Assembly (NCBI GenBank): GCA_024742285.1
Contig: JANSYR010000015.1
Coordinates: 106,787 to 170,786, forward strand
DNA length: 64,000 bases
Direction of reading: 5' to 3'
From: a bacterium
Lineage (GTDB): Bacteria > Myxococcota_A > UBA9160 > UBA4427
Below are positions 18,194 to 27,506 of this stretch, one piece after another (the first letter of the stretch is position 1; each line of letters opens with the position of its first letter). The notes beneath the pieces are model-generated. The model was not told where the DNA came from. It searched no databases and saw only the letters and a list, made by a program, of their open reading frames with translations. A program made the translations under genes and the position numbers.

Positions 18194-20095
18194 ATGCAAC
18201 GCCCGCTCCCGATCGCCCTCGTCGCTCTCCCCTTCGTCTTCGCGGCCTTCGTCTTCGCCTCGCCCGCGCTCGCGGCGGCGGGCGAGACGCAGTGCCGCGA
18301 TCACGACTCCCAGAGGAACGTGTACTGGGGAGATCTGCACGTCCATACCGCCATCTCGATGGACGCGAACGTCTTCGGCACGCGTCTACGTCCGGCGGAC
18401 GCCTATCGATTCGCCCGAGGCGAGGAAGTCGCCCTCGGACTGAACGCCGACCGGCCCGTCCGGATCGAGCGTCCCCTCGACTTCGCCGCGATCACCGACC
18501 ATGCCTCGAACATGGGCGGCGTCTCCCTCTGCCAGACCCCGGGCTCGCCCGCCTACGACTCGCCGAACTGCGTCGACTACCGCGAGCCGATCGCGATCGC
18601 CGGCAGCGCGATCGCGGACGTCGTGAAGCGCATGCGAGCGAAGGTCTCGCGCGGACTCGACACCCCGGCGGTCTGCGGCGAGGACGGCGCGCTCTGCCTG
18701 CAGGGCGCGCGCACGGCCTGGCAGGAGACCCGGCAGGCCGCTGCCGACGCCAACGACACCTCGCCCGCCTGCGAGTTCACGAGCTTCGTCGCCTACGAGT
18801 ACACCGCCACCCCCGACATGACGAAGATCCACCGCAACGTGATCTTCCGAAACGCGACGGTCCCGGAGCTGCCGATCAGCTTCGACGCCCAGCCGAGCGC
18901 GATCGGTCTGTGGCGCGACCTCGAGGCGCAGTGCACGAAGGCGGGCACCGGTTGCGACGTCCTCGCGATTCCGCACAACCCGAACCTCTCGAACGGGCAC
19001 ATGTTCGGCCTCGAGTACGAAGGTCTCTCGGATCCCGAGGAACAGGCGGAGGTCGCGCGCCTGCGAGCGGCCATGGAGCCGATCGTCGAGATGAGCCAGA
19101 TGAAGGGCGACTCCGAGTGCCGAAACGGAATGTGGAACGTGCTCGGCGCGACCGACGAGCTCTGTGACTTCGAGAAGATGCGGCCGCCGTCGACGCCGGA
19201 CTGCGAGGACGGGACCGGCAAGGGAGCCCTGGCCGGCCAGGGCTGCGTCTCGCGGCGCGACTTCGTCCGATACGCGCTGGTCGAAGGGCTCCAGGAGGAG
19301 GAGCGACTCGGCGTGAACCCCTTCAAGTTCGGCTTCATCGCGGCGACCGACGGACACGATGCCGTGCCGGGCCCCGTCGAGGAGTGGCGCCAGGACCTGA
19401 TCCTGGGAGCCGTCAGCCCGCAGGCCGGCCGGAGCCTGGGCGGGCTCGCCGCGGTCTGGGCGGAGGAGAACAGCCGGGAAGCCCTCTTCGAAGCCATGCG
19501 CCGCCGCGAGACCTACGGCACGAGCGGGCCGCGGATGAGCGTGCGCTTCTTCGGGGGCTTCGACCTCGAGGAAGATCTCTGCGGCGATTCGGAGCTCGTC
19601 GCGAAGGGCTACGCGACCGGCGTTCCGATGGGCGGCGAGCTCGGCAGCGCGCCTCGGAAGTGGTTCAGCCGCAAGAGCGAATCGCCGCGCTTCGTCGTAA
19701 GCGCCCTCGCGGATACGGGGACCGAGGCCCATCCCGGCGGCCTCCTCCAGCGCGTCCAGATCATCAAGGGCTGGGCGGACGACGAGGGCCGCGTCCACCA
19801 GAGGGTCGTGGACGTCGCCGGGGGCGACAACGACGCGGGGGTCGATCTCGCGAGCTGTACGCCGCGCGGCGCGGGCGCGCGGGCCCTCTGCGGAGAATGG
19901 ACCGACCCCGACTTCGATCCGGATCGCGCGGCGGTCTACTACGCGCGGGTCGTCGAGAACCCGAGCTGCCGCCAGGCGGGCTGGGCGTGCGTCGAGGGAC
20001 CGGACCGGCCGGCCTGGTGCGATGCACCGACGACGGCCAGGGTCACTCAGGAGCGAGCCTGGACGTCGCCGATCTGGGTGGACGGAAGGCGTTAG
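18194..20095 (+). CDS. DUF3604 family exported protein
   Basis: A 633-residue protein with a clear signal peptide (hydrophobic LPIALVALPFVFAAFVFA, cleavage after ALAA). The start is preceded by AAGGAGG. The PHP-like metal-binding opening YWGDLHVHTAISMDA is diagnostic of DUF3604, as are FAAITDHAS, FVAYEYTATP, IAATDGHDA and the late GTSGPRM and GELG segments. Many Cys residues suggest periplasmic disulphides. The fold suggests a phosphoesterase or other metal-dependent hydrolase, but no reaction is established for the family. It is convergent with the fusion gene on the other strand. Confidence 0.85.
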   Translation: MQRPLPIALVALPFVFAAFVFASPALAAAGETQCRDHDSQRNVYWGDLHVHTAISMDANVFGTRLRPADAYRFARGEEVALGLNADRPVRIERPLDFAAITDHASNMGGVSLCQTPGSPAYDSPNCVDYREPIAIAGSAIADVVKRMRAKVSRGLDTPAVCGEDGALCLQGARTAWQETRQAAADANDTSPACEFTSFVAYEYTATPDMTKIHRNVIFRNATVPELPISFDAQPSAIGLWRDLEAQCTKAGTGCDVLAIPHNPNLSNGHMFGLEYEGLSDPEEQAEVARLRAAMEPIVEMSQMKGDSECRNGMWNVLGATDELCDFEKMRPPSTPDCEDGTGKGALAGQGCVSRRDFVRYALVEGLQEEERLGVNPFKFGFIAATDGHDAVPGPVEEWRQDLILGAVSPQAGRSLGGLAAVWAEENSREALFEAMRRRETYGTSGPRMSVRFFGGFDLEEDLCGDSELVAKGYATGVPMGGELGSAPRKWFSRKSESPRFVVSALADTGTEAHPGGLLQRVQIIKGWADDEGRVHQRVVDVAGGDNDAGVDLASCTPRGAGARALCGEWTDPDFDPDRAAVYYARVVENPSCRQAGWACVEGPDRPAWCDAPTTARVTQERAWTSPIWVDGRR

Positions 20096-20120
20096 GCGCA
20101 GGCGGCGCGCCGCGAGCGGC

Positions 20121-23108
20121 TCACCCGCTCAGCTCGTCGAGCGATCTCAGCTCTACGAAGGGTGAGTCCGCGGACGGCCGCCACCAGGTCGTCTCGCCAG
20201 GACGGTCGAGTCCCAGGCCCTGCTCTCGGAGCGTCTGTTTCCGAATGCGATGTCCCGCGGTCATCGGCAGCGACTGGACGAAGCGGAGGAAACGGGGCAT
20301 CTGCGCCGTCCGGAAGACGCGATCGATGACCTCCCCGACCGCGGCGGGCTCGAGCTTCTCGCTCGGGCGGAGCTCGATCGAAACGACGATCTCCTCGCCG
20401 TCCCCCTCTGCGTTCGGAACCCCGTAGGCCGCCGCAAGGTCGATCTCGGGCAGGCGTTCACAGAGCAGGTCCTCGATCTCCCGCGTCGCCACGCGACCAC
20501 CGCGGGTCTTCACGACGTCCGCGCGACGATCAACGAGCCAGTGGTCGCCGTCGCGGTCGACCCGCACGAGATCCCGGGAGTCGAGCCAGGCATCGTTCGC
20601 CTCGAAGACACTGCGAATCGGGCGCAGGTCGAGCTCACCGCGCTCGGGCTCGACACGCTCGAGCAGGATCCCCACGCGCCCGCTCCGGCACTCCGTCGCC
20701 AGACCCGACGCGTCGACCTCGATCCGGTCGAGCTCGGCGTCCCAGGGCGCGACCGCGACCTCTCCCGCACCCGGCAGCGGCCGACCGATCGAACCGATCT
20801 TCTTTCCGGTCAGATTCACGAGGACGGCGTTGCCTTCGGAAGGCGCGAAGAACTCGACCACCCCGATCGAGGGGAATCGTTCGTTCACCCGCTGCCAGAC
20901 CGACTTCGGCATGCCGCTTCCGGCGACCAGACGGATCGCGTGGTTCCGCTCGTAGGCATCCTCCGGCGCATTCACGACCGACCGGAGCATCGCCCCCGTG
21001 TAGAACACGACGTTCACGCCGTAGCGCCGCACGTCGCGCCAGAAGTCTCCGGGCGCGATCACCGGACCGAACTCGCTCGCCATCGCGAGCCTCGCGCCGC
21101 TCGTGAGCGCCCCGCCCAGGCAGACGAGGATCCCCGTCGGGTGGTGCATCGGCGTCCGGCAATAGACCGTGTCCTGGGGCGTGAGCGCGCACGCGGAGGA
21201 CGTGCCGTAGGCCGAAGTCGCCCAGCGGCGATTGGTGACCCGCGTCGCGCACAGGCGACCGCCCTCGCCGGAGATCAGGATCGCCGCGAGCTCGCCGGCG
21301 AGGCCGGGGTTCGGTTCGTACCAGTCGGGCAGCGACACCCTCTCCGGATCGATCGCTTCCATGTCGACGAGGCCGTCGGCGAGGGTCCGGGCCTCGCCGC
21401 CGCCGCCCAGCACGAACACGTCGCGTCCGAAGGACGCGCGGGCCCCCTCGGCGGTCTCGGGGTCCGAAAGGAGATGGTCGACGCGCGCCACGCCGAGCTG
21501 ATCGGCGAGGGGCAGGTCCGGACGCAGCAATACGGCGATCGCCCCCATGCGGGAGAGCGCCACCACGGACGCGACCGCGCTCGGTCGCGTCTGCATGAGT
21601 ACGCCCACGTGATCCCCGTGCCGGACGCCGAGCGACGCGAATCCGCGGACGACGTTGTCGATCCGCTCGTTCGCCGCGGCGTAGGAGTAGGCCCGACCGT
21701 CGAAGAGGAAGAACGTGTCGTCGGGGGCGCTCTTCGCGCGCTCTTCGAGGGCGCGGCCGGGGCTCACCCGCGAACCGGAGCGGATCTGCGCGAGCTCGTT
21801 GAGGCGGCCCGCCTGGGGACGCACGATGTTGGCCAGGCGTTCGAGCTGCCCCAGGCGAAGACCGAAGCCGCGGGCCGCGCCGGTCAGCACCCCCGCCCCG
21901 AGCTCGAAGGAGAGCGCCCCTGCATCTCGCAACCGCTCGAGGGAGCTGCGATTCCGCGATGCCTCGACCCGCTCTTCGATCCGCTCCGCCGTGTCGGGCA
22001 GCGGTCCTTCGTCGCGGCGCCAGGCGAGCCACTCCTCGACCGCGGGCCACACGACCGTCGACGAGGTCGACCCCACGACCAGGCCGAAGTGCCCCGCGTC
22101 GACCCCGACCTCGTAGCAGTCGGCCCGGGGAGCGGCAGCGTGGATCGCGCGGACGGTGTCCGGAGGCGCAATCGCGTCGGTCGCGCCGGTGAACGCCAGG
22201 ATCGGACAGGTGATGTCCGCGAGCGTCACCGTCCGATCGTCGATCACGAGCCCGCCCTGGAGCATCCGGTTCTGGGCGACGAGCTGCCGGAGCAGATCCG
22301 CGAGCGCGGGTCCCGGGAACGCGGTCCACCCCTCCGTCTCCATGAAACGTCGAACGCCCTCCCGCTCCTCGAGGGCTTCCCGATCAGACAGCGTGGCCAG
22401 GAACTGGATGCGCTGGCGAAGGGTCTTGACCGGGTCCATCAGCTGAAAGCCGAGCCGCGTCGCCCAGCTCGGTACGCCATCCGGCATCACGGCGTCCTGG
22501 ATTTCGCTCAGCTGCTCGAGGACCTTGATCACGAGCTCGGTCGGAAGATTGGACGGCAGGCCCCCGTGGAGATCCACACCACTCCCGAAGGTCACGATCG
22601 ACCCGAGGTCGGCCGACTGGCGATAGGCCGCGGCCTGATAGGCGAACATGCCGCCCTGGGAGTAGCCCATCAGATGAACCGGACGCGCCGTCTGTCGATG
22701 GACCTCGTCGACCGCCGCGGACACGGCGACGACGTGATCCGTCAGCGTGCGCTCGAGCCCGCCCTCTTCCTCTTCCGGCGAACCGAAGTCGACGACGAAG
22801 GGATCGGCGCCCATCCGCGCGAGGGTCGTGACGGAGCTCGCGTCGGGGGCGATGTCCCAGAGATCGGCGCTCAGCATGAGCGGCGGGATCAAGAGGGCCG
22901 GATCGCCCTGGCTCGGGGCCGCCCTGTCGGCCGGGCGGTAGTGGCGCAGCCGATGGTGCGGCCCGCGATCGACGACCTCGTAGGGCGTCTCCCGGCGCTC
23001 CGAGAACCGGCCCTTGCGCGCGAGCTCGACGCCGTTGCGCAGGGCCTCGGCGATCCCGCCCCGCCCGGTCGAGGGGCGTCCCGAATTGCGTTCGCTGTTC
23101 GCCGCCAT
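20121..23108 (-). CDS. Fusion of alpha/beta hydrolase (PhaC-like) and acyl-CoA-synthetase-like domain
   Basis: A 995-residue two-domain protein. Residues 45-365 form an alpha/beta hydrolase resembling class III PHA synthases, with the nucleophile elbow GYSQGG (Ser150), Asp311 in TGATDAIAPP and His340 in DAGHFGLV. Residues 445-975 form an AMP-binding domain close to the FATP group, ending with a Lys in HRIRKQT. Its ATP-loop is degenerate: SGEGGRLCATR near 613-623 replaces SGTTGxPK, and FFAPSEGN (753-760) replaces FYGATEGN. Adenylation may therefore be impaired. It starts 28 bases after a canonical FATP-like synthetase gene and is probably co-transcribed. Confidence 0.82.
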   Translation of the reverse strand: MAANSERNSGRPSTGRGGIAEALRNGVELARKGRFSERRETPYEVVDRGPHHRLRHYRPADRAAPSQGDPALLIPPLMLSADLWDIAPDASSVTTLARMGADPFVVDFGSPEEEEGGLERTLTDHVVAVSAAVDEVHRQTARPVHLMGYSQGGMFAYQAAAYRQSADLGSIVTFGSGVDLHGGLPSNLPTELVIKVLEQLSEIQDAVMPDGVPSWATRLGFQLMDPVKTLRQRIQFLATLSDREALEEREGVRRFMETEGWTAFPGPALADLLRQLVAQNRMLQGGLVIDDRTVTLADITCPILAFTGATDAIAPPDTVRAIHAAAPRADCYEVGVDAGHFGLVVGSTSSTVVWPAVEEWLAWRRDEGPLPDTAERIEERVEASRNRSSLERLRDAGALSFELGAGVLTGAARGFGLRLGQLERLANIVRPQAGRLNELAQIRSGSRVSPGRALEERAKSAPDDTFFLFDGRAYSYAAANERIDNVVRGFASLGVRHGDHVGVLMQTRPSAVASVVALSRMGAIAVLLRPDLPLADQLGVARVDHLLSDPETAEGARASFGRDVFVLGGGGEARTLADGLVDMEAIDPERVSLPDWYEPNPGLAGELAAILISGEGGRLCATRVTNRRWATSAYGTSSACALTPQDTVYCRTPMHHPTGILVCLGGALTSGARLAMASEFGPVIAPGDFWRDVRRYGVNVVFYTGAMLRSVVNAPEDAYERNHAIRLVAGSGMPKSVWQRVNERFPSIGVVEFFAPSEGNAVLVNLTGKKIGSIGRPLPGAGEVAVAPWDAELDRIEVDASGLATECRSGRVGILLERVEPERGELDLRPIRSVFEANDAWLDSRDLVRVDRDGDHWLVDRRADVVKTRGGRVATREIEDLLCERLPEIDLAAAYGVPNAEGDGEEIVVSIELRPSEKLEPAAVGEVIDRVFRTAQMPRFLRFVQSLPMTAGHRIRKQTLREQGLGLDRPGETTWWRPSADSPFVELRSLDELSG

Positions 23109-23136
23109 GGACGCGGTCTCCTCGAGAGGGACGGAT

Positions 23137-24921
23137 CTAGAGACGCACGTCCCCTGTGAGAATACGATCGTGGAGGGCGGCGTCGAGCGGAACGTAGCCC
23201 CCTGACGTCGCGTCCAGGAAGTAGAGCGCATCGGCGACCCGGGAAGGATCGAAGCCCTCCGCCACCGAGTCGACCTTGCGGTGCTTGAAGGTCCCGGTGA
23301 TCTCGATCTCGGGGAGCATGCGCAGGAAGAGCGGGCGCGCGTAGGCGGGCAGCGCGCGCGCCGTTTCGGCATGGAAGTCGTCGAGGTCGAAATCGTCGTC
23401 GACGACGAGCGAGGCCATCCCGGCCCGCCCGTCGGTCCCCGCGACGTCGACGCCGTAGACGTTCGCCTCCTTCACCCCCCGGACGCCGGAGATCACCTCG
23501 GCGACCTCGCCGGTCGACACGTTCTCGCCCTTCCACCGGAACGTGTCGCCGATCCGGTCGACGAAGTAGAAGTAGTCCTCGGCATCCCGCCTCAGGAGAT
23601 CGCCGGTCCGGAAGTAGGCGTCTCCCTTCTCGAACACGTCGCGCAGGATCTTCTTCTCGCTGGCGGCCGCGTCGGAGTAGCCCTCGAAGCGGACGGTCTC
23701 GGTGATCCGCCCGATGGCTTCACCGGGCTCCCCGACCCCGCAGTCGAGACAGAAGCCGTCGGGGCCACGAACGACGTCCTCCTTCTCGACGTCGAAGCGC
23801 ACGAGATGGACGCCTGCCGCGCGCTGCATCCAGCCGGGCATGCGGCCGATCGAGCCGACCTTGCCGTCGAGATTCACGAAGCTGACGTTCCCCTCGGTCG
23901 CGCCGTAGAACTCGTAGACCTGCGGGATCGCGAAGCGCCGCTGGAACTCCGGCCAGACCTCGGGACGGAGGCCGTTGCCGATGCAGTAACGAAGCCGGTG
24001 CTTCCGCTCGTCCGGATGCCGGGGACTGTTCACCAGGTATCGACAGAGCTCCCCGATGTACTGGAAGGCGGTCACCCGGTATCGGACCGCGTCGGCCCAG
24101 AACCGGGTCGCCGAGAATTTCCGCGCGAGGACGGCGGTCGCGCCGACGAGGAGCGTCGCCCCCATCGCCATGCCACCGCCGGCGGAGTGATAGAGCGGCA
24201 GGACGATGTACATGCGATCCGAGGCCGCAAGCCCTGGGAAGACCGCCCCGCCCGCGGCCATCAGCAGAAAGCGGCCATGGCTGAAGTTCGCGGCCTTGGG
24301 CAGCCCCGTCGTGCCGCTCGTGTAGATGTAGAAGAGGTTGTCCTGGGTCCGAACGGTGGGCCGCGACTCCGGCGGAAGCGCGTCGCCGGCGCGACGTGCC
24401 AGGTCGTCGTCGAGGTCACGCGCCGTCGTCTCGTGCGCCCCGCTCGTCCAGACTTCGAGCGGCGCCTCGAGCTCGTCCGAGGCCCCTTCGAACTGGCGAG
24501 CCAGCGCGCCATCCAGGATCAGATGCTCCGCGCGGGAGATCGCGAGCGAGTGGGCCAGCGGGCGGCCGGTCAGGTTCGTGTTGATCAGCGCCGTCACGAC
24601 CCCGAGCTTCGCCAGACCGAGCCAGCAGGCGACGAACTCCGGCCGGTTCTCCATCAGCAGCGCGACCACGTCTCCCTGCCCGAGTCCCTGTTCGAGGGCC
24701 CAGCGTGCGACCCGGTTCGCCTCGGCGTCGAGGTCGCGATACGAAAGCGTCCGGTCCTCGAAGACGAGGGCGGCGTGGGAGGGGCGCCGGCGCGCGTGGT
24801 CCTCGACCGCGTCCACGATCGTCGAGCCGCCCCGCGCCCGCGCCCGTGCGACGAGCGGGAGGAAGCGGGCGAAGGTCTTCGCGAGGGTCAGGTCACTCTT
24901 GATCGTGGTACGTAGGCGCAT
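23137..24921 (-). CDS. Long-chain acyl-CoA synthetase, FATP/VLACS type
   Basis: A 594-residue adenylate-forming enzyme that activates fatty or related carboxylic acids to CoA thioesters. All core motifs are intact: YTSGTTGLPK at 200-209, FYGATEGN at 338-345, YFRTGDLLRRD and the hinge segment DRIGDTFRWKGENVST, with a Lys in GTFKHRKVD. The FYGATEGN and FRWKGENVST forms mark the very-long-chain/FATP group. The ATG at 24921 is preceded by GAGGATCGACC; an upstream in-frame ATG has no ribosome-binding site. It probably supplies the CoA esters handled by neighbouring dehydrogenases and crotonases. Confidence 0.92.
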   Translation of the reverse strand: MRLRTTIKSDLTLAKTFARFLPLVARARARGGSTIVDAVEDHARRRPSHAALVFEDRTLSYRDLDAEANRVARWALEQGLGQGDVVALLMENRPEFVACWLGLAKLGVVTALINTNLTGRPLAHSLAISRAEHLILDGALARQFEGASDELEAPLEVWTSGAHETTARDLDDDLARRAGDALPPESRPTVRTQDNLFYIYTSGTTGLPKAANFSHGRFLLMAAGGAVFPGLAASDRMYIVLPLYHSAGGGMAMGATLLVGATAVLARKFSATRFWADAVRYRVTAFQYIGELCRYLVNSPRHPDERKHRLRYCIGNGLRPEVWPEFQRRFAIPQVYEFYGATEGNVSFVNLDGKVGSIGRMPGWMQRAAGVHLVRFDVEKEDVVRGPDGFCLDCGVGEPGEAIGRITETVRFEGYSDAAASEKKILRDVFEKGDAYFRTGDLLRRDAEDYFYFVDRIGDTFRWKGENVSTGEVAEVISGVRGVKEANVYGVDVAGTDGRAGMASLVVDDDFDLDDFHAETARALPAYARPLFLRMLPEIEITGTFKHRKVDSVAEGFDPSRVADALYFLDATSGGYVPLDAALHDRILTGDVRL

Positions 24922-25024
24922 GGTCGATCCTCGTTCGAGGCCGGTGAGAACCAGCACCACAAGATCGGGCCCCTCGAGGTCGAAGTCGAGTCCCTGGGGG
25001 CGAACCGCGCGTCGGATCGCGCGG

Positions 25025-25834
25025 TCAGCCCTCCGGCTCGAGCAGCGTCTCCTCGAAGCACGTCGTCAGTATCGGCATTCGCGCCTCGGTCGACTCGCCC
25101 GCCGCGAGCGCGATCCCCAGGTCCTTCCGCGGCATCGCCATCCGGACCGTCGACGTCTTCGGAAGCGGCATCGATTCGGAGACGAAGCTGCGCCCCGTCG
25201 ACTGGTTCAGGATCTGCTTGAAGACCTCGAAGTCCATCCCGTTGGCGGTCACCATCTCGCGTACCTCGAGCAGGATCCCGAGCGTCCCGATCACCATCGC
25301 GTTGTTCCCGACCTTCACGATCTGCCCCATCCCCACGTCGCCGCAGTGCAGGACCGTCCCCATCGTCTCGAGCGCCTCGCGGGAGTACTCGATCGCCTCG
25401 GCGGCGCCCCCGATCATGAGTGAGAGCGTCCCTGCCTCTGCGCCGGACGGAAGACCGCTCACGGGGCAGTCAAGCACGCGGATCCCACGCTCCGCCGCCT
25501 CGTCCCGGAGCGCACGGCAATAGCCGGGCGAGACCGTGCTCATCACGATCACGACCGAGCCGGGCCGCATCGTCGAGAGCGCGCCGGTGTCTCCGCGCAG
25601 GACGAAGTCACTCTGGGCCTCGTCGAAGACGATCGATATCAGGATGTCTGCGTCGGCGCCGACGGCGGCCGGGCTCTCCCGCTCATCGAGTCCTTCCGCG
25701 CCGAGTCGTTCGAACGCGTCTCGGCTCCGGTTCGCACAGCTCGCCACGGCGAATCCCCCGCGCAGGAGATGCCGTGCCATCGGCTCGCCCATGGCGCCGA
25801 GGCCGATGAATCCGACCTGTCTTGCCTTCTCCAT
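25025..25834 (-). CDS. NAD(P)-dependent 3-hydroxyisobutyrate dehydrogenase-family oxidoreductase
   Basis: A 269-residue beta-hydroxyacid dehydrogenase. The N-terminal dinucleotide motif is GFIGLGAMGEPMARHL. The substrate motif near 120-130 reads DCPVSGLPSGAEAGTLS, and the catalytic Lys lies in GMGQIVKVGNNAMV. The ATG at 25834 is preceded by GGGAGGAGAAG. It follows the aldo/keto reductase gene after 35 bases and probably shares its transcript. It would oxidise a beta-hydroxy acid or reduce a semialdehyde. Confidence 0.9.
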   Translation of the reverse strand: MEKARQVGFIGLGAMGEPMARHLLRGGFAVASCANRSRDAFERLGAEGLDERESPAAVGADADILISIVFDEAQSDFVLRGDTGALSTMRPGSVVIVMSTVSPGYCRALRDEAAERGIRVLDCPVSGLPSGAEAGTLSLMIGGAAEAIEYSREALETMGTVLHCGDVGMGQIVKVGNNAMVIGTLGILLEVREMVTANGMDFEVFKQILNQSTGRSFVSESMPLPKTSTVRMAMPRKDLGIALAAGESTEARMPILTTCFEETLLEPEG

Positions 25835-25869
25835 CTTCTCCTCCCTGGCGGCGAGCCGCGACGATCCGC

Positions 25870-26868
25870 TCACGTTCTGTTCACGTAGAAATCGGACGAT
25901 CTGAGCCAGCCCATCCGGTCCCCGTAGCGATCGCCATGGACGCGGTCGGGCGCGAAGAGCGAGTCGAGTGCGTCTACGACGTCGGTAGAAAGATCGAGGG
26001 AATCCGCCGCCACGTTCTCCTCCAGGTACGCGACTCTCTTCGTCCCCGGAATCGGGACGATCGAATCGCCCTTGGCGAGCAGCCACGCGATCGCGACCTG
26101 CCCCGGCTTCGCCGAGAGCGAGTCGGCGACCTCCTCGAGGCCTCGGACCAGTTCCAGGTTCCGCTCGAACTCCTCCCCCTGGAACCGGGGCATGACGCCG
26201 CGGATGTCGCCCTTCTCGAACGTCGCATCCTCGCCGACGGCGCCGGTCAGGATCGCCCGGCCGATCGGAGAGAAAGGCATGAAGCCCACGCCGAGCGCCT
26301 CGCAGGCCGCCAGCACGCCCGCTTCCGGATCGCGTGTCCAGAGCGAGTATTCCGACTGCACCGCCGCGATCGGGTGGACCGCGTGCGCCCGCCGGAGGGT
26401 CTCCCCCGAGACCTCGCAGAGGCCGAGGTGGCGAACCTTGCCTGCCTCGACGAGACGCGCCATTCCGCCCACGGTGTCTTCGATCGGAACGTCGGGATCC
26501 GGCCGGTGCAAGAAGTAGAGATCGATGTAGTCCGCGCCCAGTCGCTCGAGCGATTCCTCACAGCGATCCGCCACGCGATCCGGATGTCCGTCGAGGACGG
26601 GCGCCTTTCCGTCGGCGAAGAGGAAGCCGAACTTGGTCGAGATCGTGACGCGATCACGGATCGGCGCGAAGACGCGCCCCAGCAACCGCTCGTTCGACCC
26701 ACCGCCGTAGCCGTTCGCCGTATCGAAGAGCGTGACGCCGAGGTCCACGGCTCGAAGCAGGGTCTCCTCGCCGGCCTTCTCGTCGCCGGGGCCGTAGATG
26801 CCGGACATCGACATGCACCCGAGTCCGATCGCGCCGACCTGGAGCGCGCCCAGCGTTCGTTTTTCCAC
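25870..26868 (-). CDS. Aldo/keto reductase
   Basis: A 332-residue (beta/alpha)8 NADPH reductase. The active site is readable: Asp and Tyr in FDTANGYG, Lys in STKFGF, and His in FLHRPDPDVP. NADPH-binding FSPIGRAILTG and the late IPIPGTKR segment are also present. The GTG at 26868 is chosen because AAAGGA precedes it and family similarity begins at EKRTLGALQVGAIGLGCM. It lies 32 bases after the SRPBCC lipoprotein gene on the same strand. The carbonyl substrate is unknown. Confidence 0.9.
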   Translation of the reverse strand: MEKRTLGALQVGAIGLGCMSMSGIYGPGDEKAGEETLLRAVDLGVTLFDTANGYGGGSNERLLGRVFAPIRDRVTISTKFGFLFADGKAPVLDGHPDRVADRCEESLERLGADYIDLYFLHRPDPDVPIEDTVGGMARLVEAGKVRHLGLCEVSGETLRRAHAVHPIAAVQSEYSLWTRDPEAGVLAACEALGVGFMPFSPIGRAILTGAVGEDATFEKGDIRGVMPRFQGEEFERNLELVRGLEEVADSLSAKPGQVAIAWLLAKGDSIVPIPGTKRVAYLEENVAADSLDLSTDVVDALDSLFAPDRVHGDRYGDRMGWLRSSDFYVNRT

Positions 26869-26900
26869 GTGCCGTCCTTTCTGGATTCGTCTTCGCGCGT

Positions 26901-27401
26901 TCAGTCGGAACGCGCGGCCGGATTCGCGACCCGCTCTCGCAAGGCCTCCAGTCCCCGCTCGTAGGCCTGTTGGAAGAAGTCCGAATCGAAGAAGAAAACG
27001 CCCACGCCGGCGTAGTCCTCGTGCTGGGTCACCTGCGTTCCGCCCTCGACCGGCTCGAGGATCCAGTGGTGGTCGAAGGTCAGGATCCCGGGGTACCCCC
27101 CGTACTGATTGAGCTCGCGCTCCGGATCGAGCTTCACGATCTCGGCGTCGACGGGCGTCGCCGTCCCGTCCGAAGTCATCATCTGGTAGGACATCGTCGC
27201 CCCCTCGCGAAACGTCCCCGCGACCTCGACGAGCACCGGGTTCCAGGCGCCGTACTCGTCCCCGGCCATCAACACCGACCACACCTCCGCCGACGAGGCC
27301 GGCACGAAGAGCTCCGCGTGCACCGACTTGCAGCCCGAGAGACCGACCGCCGCCAGCGCGAGGCCTGCCCATCTCGTCATCCAGGCGGTCTTGCTCGCCA
27401 T
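26901..27401 (-). CDS. SRPBCC-domain lipoprotein
   Basis: A 166-residue protein with a lipoprotein signal (TRWAGLALAAVGLSGC, lipid Cys at residue 24) followed by a START/polyketide-cyclase-like hydrophobic-ligand domain. The marks are ELFVPASSAEVWSVLMAGDEYGAWNP near the N-terminus, WILEPVEGGTQVTQHEDYAG in the middle and a long C-terminal helix. It would hold a hydrophobic molecule at the membrane. It is the first gene of a probable five-gene minus-strand operon divergent from a TetR regulator. Confidence 0.82.
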   Translation of the reverse strand: MASKTAWMTRWAGLALAAVGLSGCKSVHAELFVPASSAEVWSVLMAGDEYGAWNPVLVEVAGTFREGATMSYQMMTSDGTATPVDAEIVKLDPERELNQYGGYPGILTFDHHWILEPVEGGTQVTQHEDYAGVGVFFFDSDFFQQAYERGLEALRERVANPAARSD

Positions 27402-27430
27402 GCATCCCTCCTCGGCGTCCGTTGCCTGTC

Positions 27431-27478
27431 GACCAGTAGAAAACTATCGGTCTCTTATTAAGTGACCACTGGTCTCTT
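27431..27478. promoter_or_regulatory. Probable TetR operator and divergent promoter region
   Basis: This AT-rich stretch lies between the SRPBCC gene and the TetR gene. It holds the perfect palindrome GACCACTGGTC at 27464-27474, an 8-base direct repeat GGTCTCTT at 27449-27456 and 27471-27478 (22-base period, two helical turns), and GACCAGT at 27431-27437 repeated inverted as ACTGGTC at 27468-27474. The arrangement fits two bound repressor dimers controlling both directions. The link to the adjacent TetR protein is inferred from position. Confidence 0.6.
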
Positions 27479-27506
27479 GTCAAGCAGACCGCTACGCTTC
27501 CGACCA

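Noticed and set aside
20250..23159. A 969-residue plus-strand frame
   Set aside because: Shadow of the hydrolase/acyl-CoA-synthetase fusion on the minus strand. It shows no motifs of its own.
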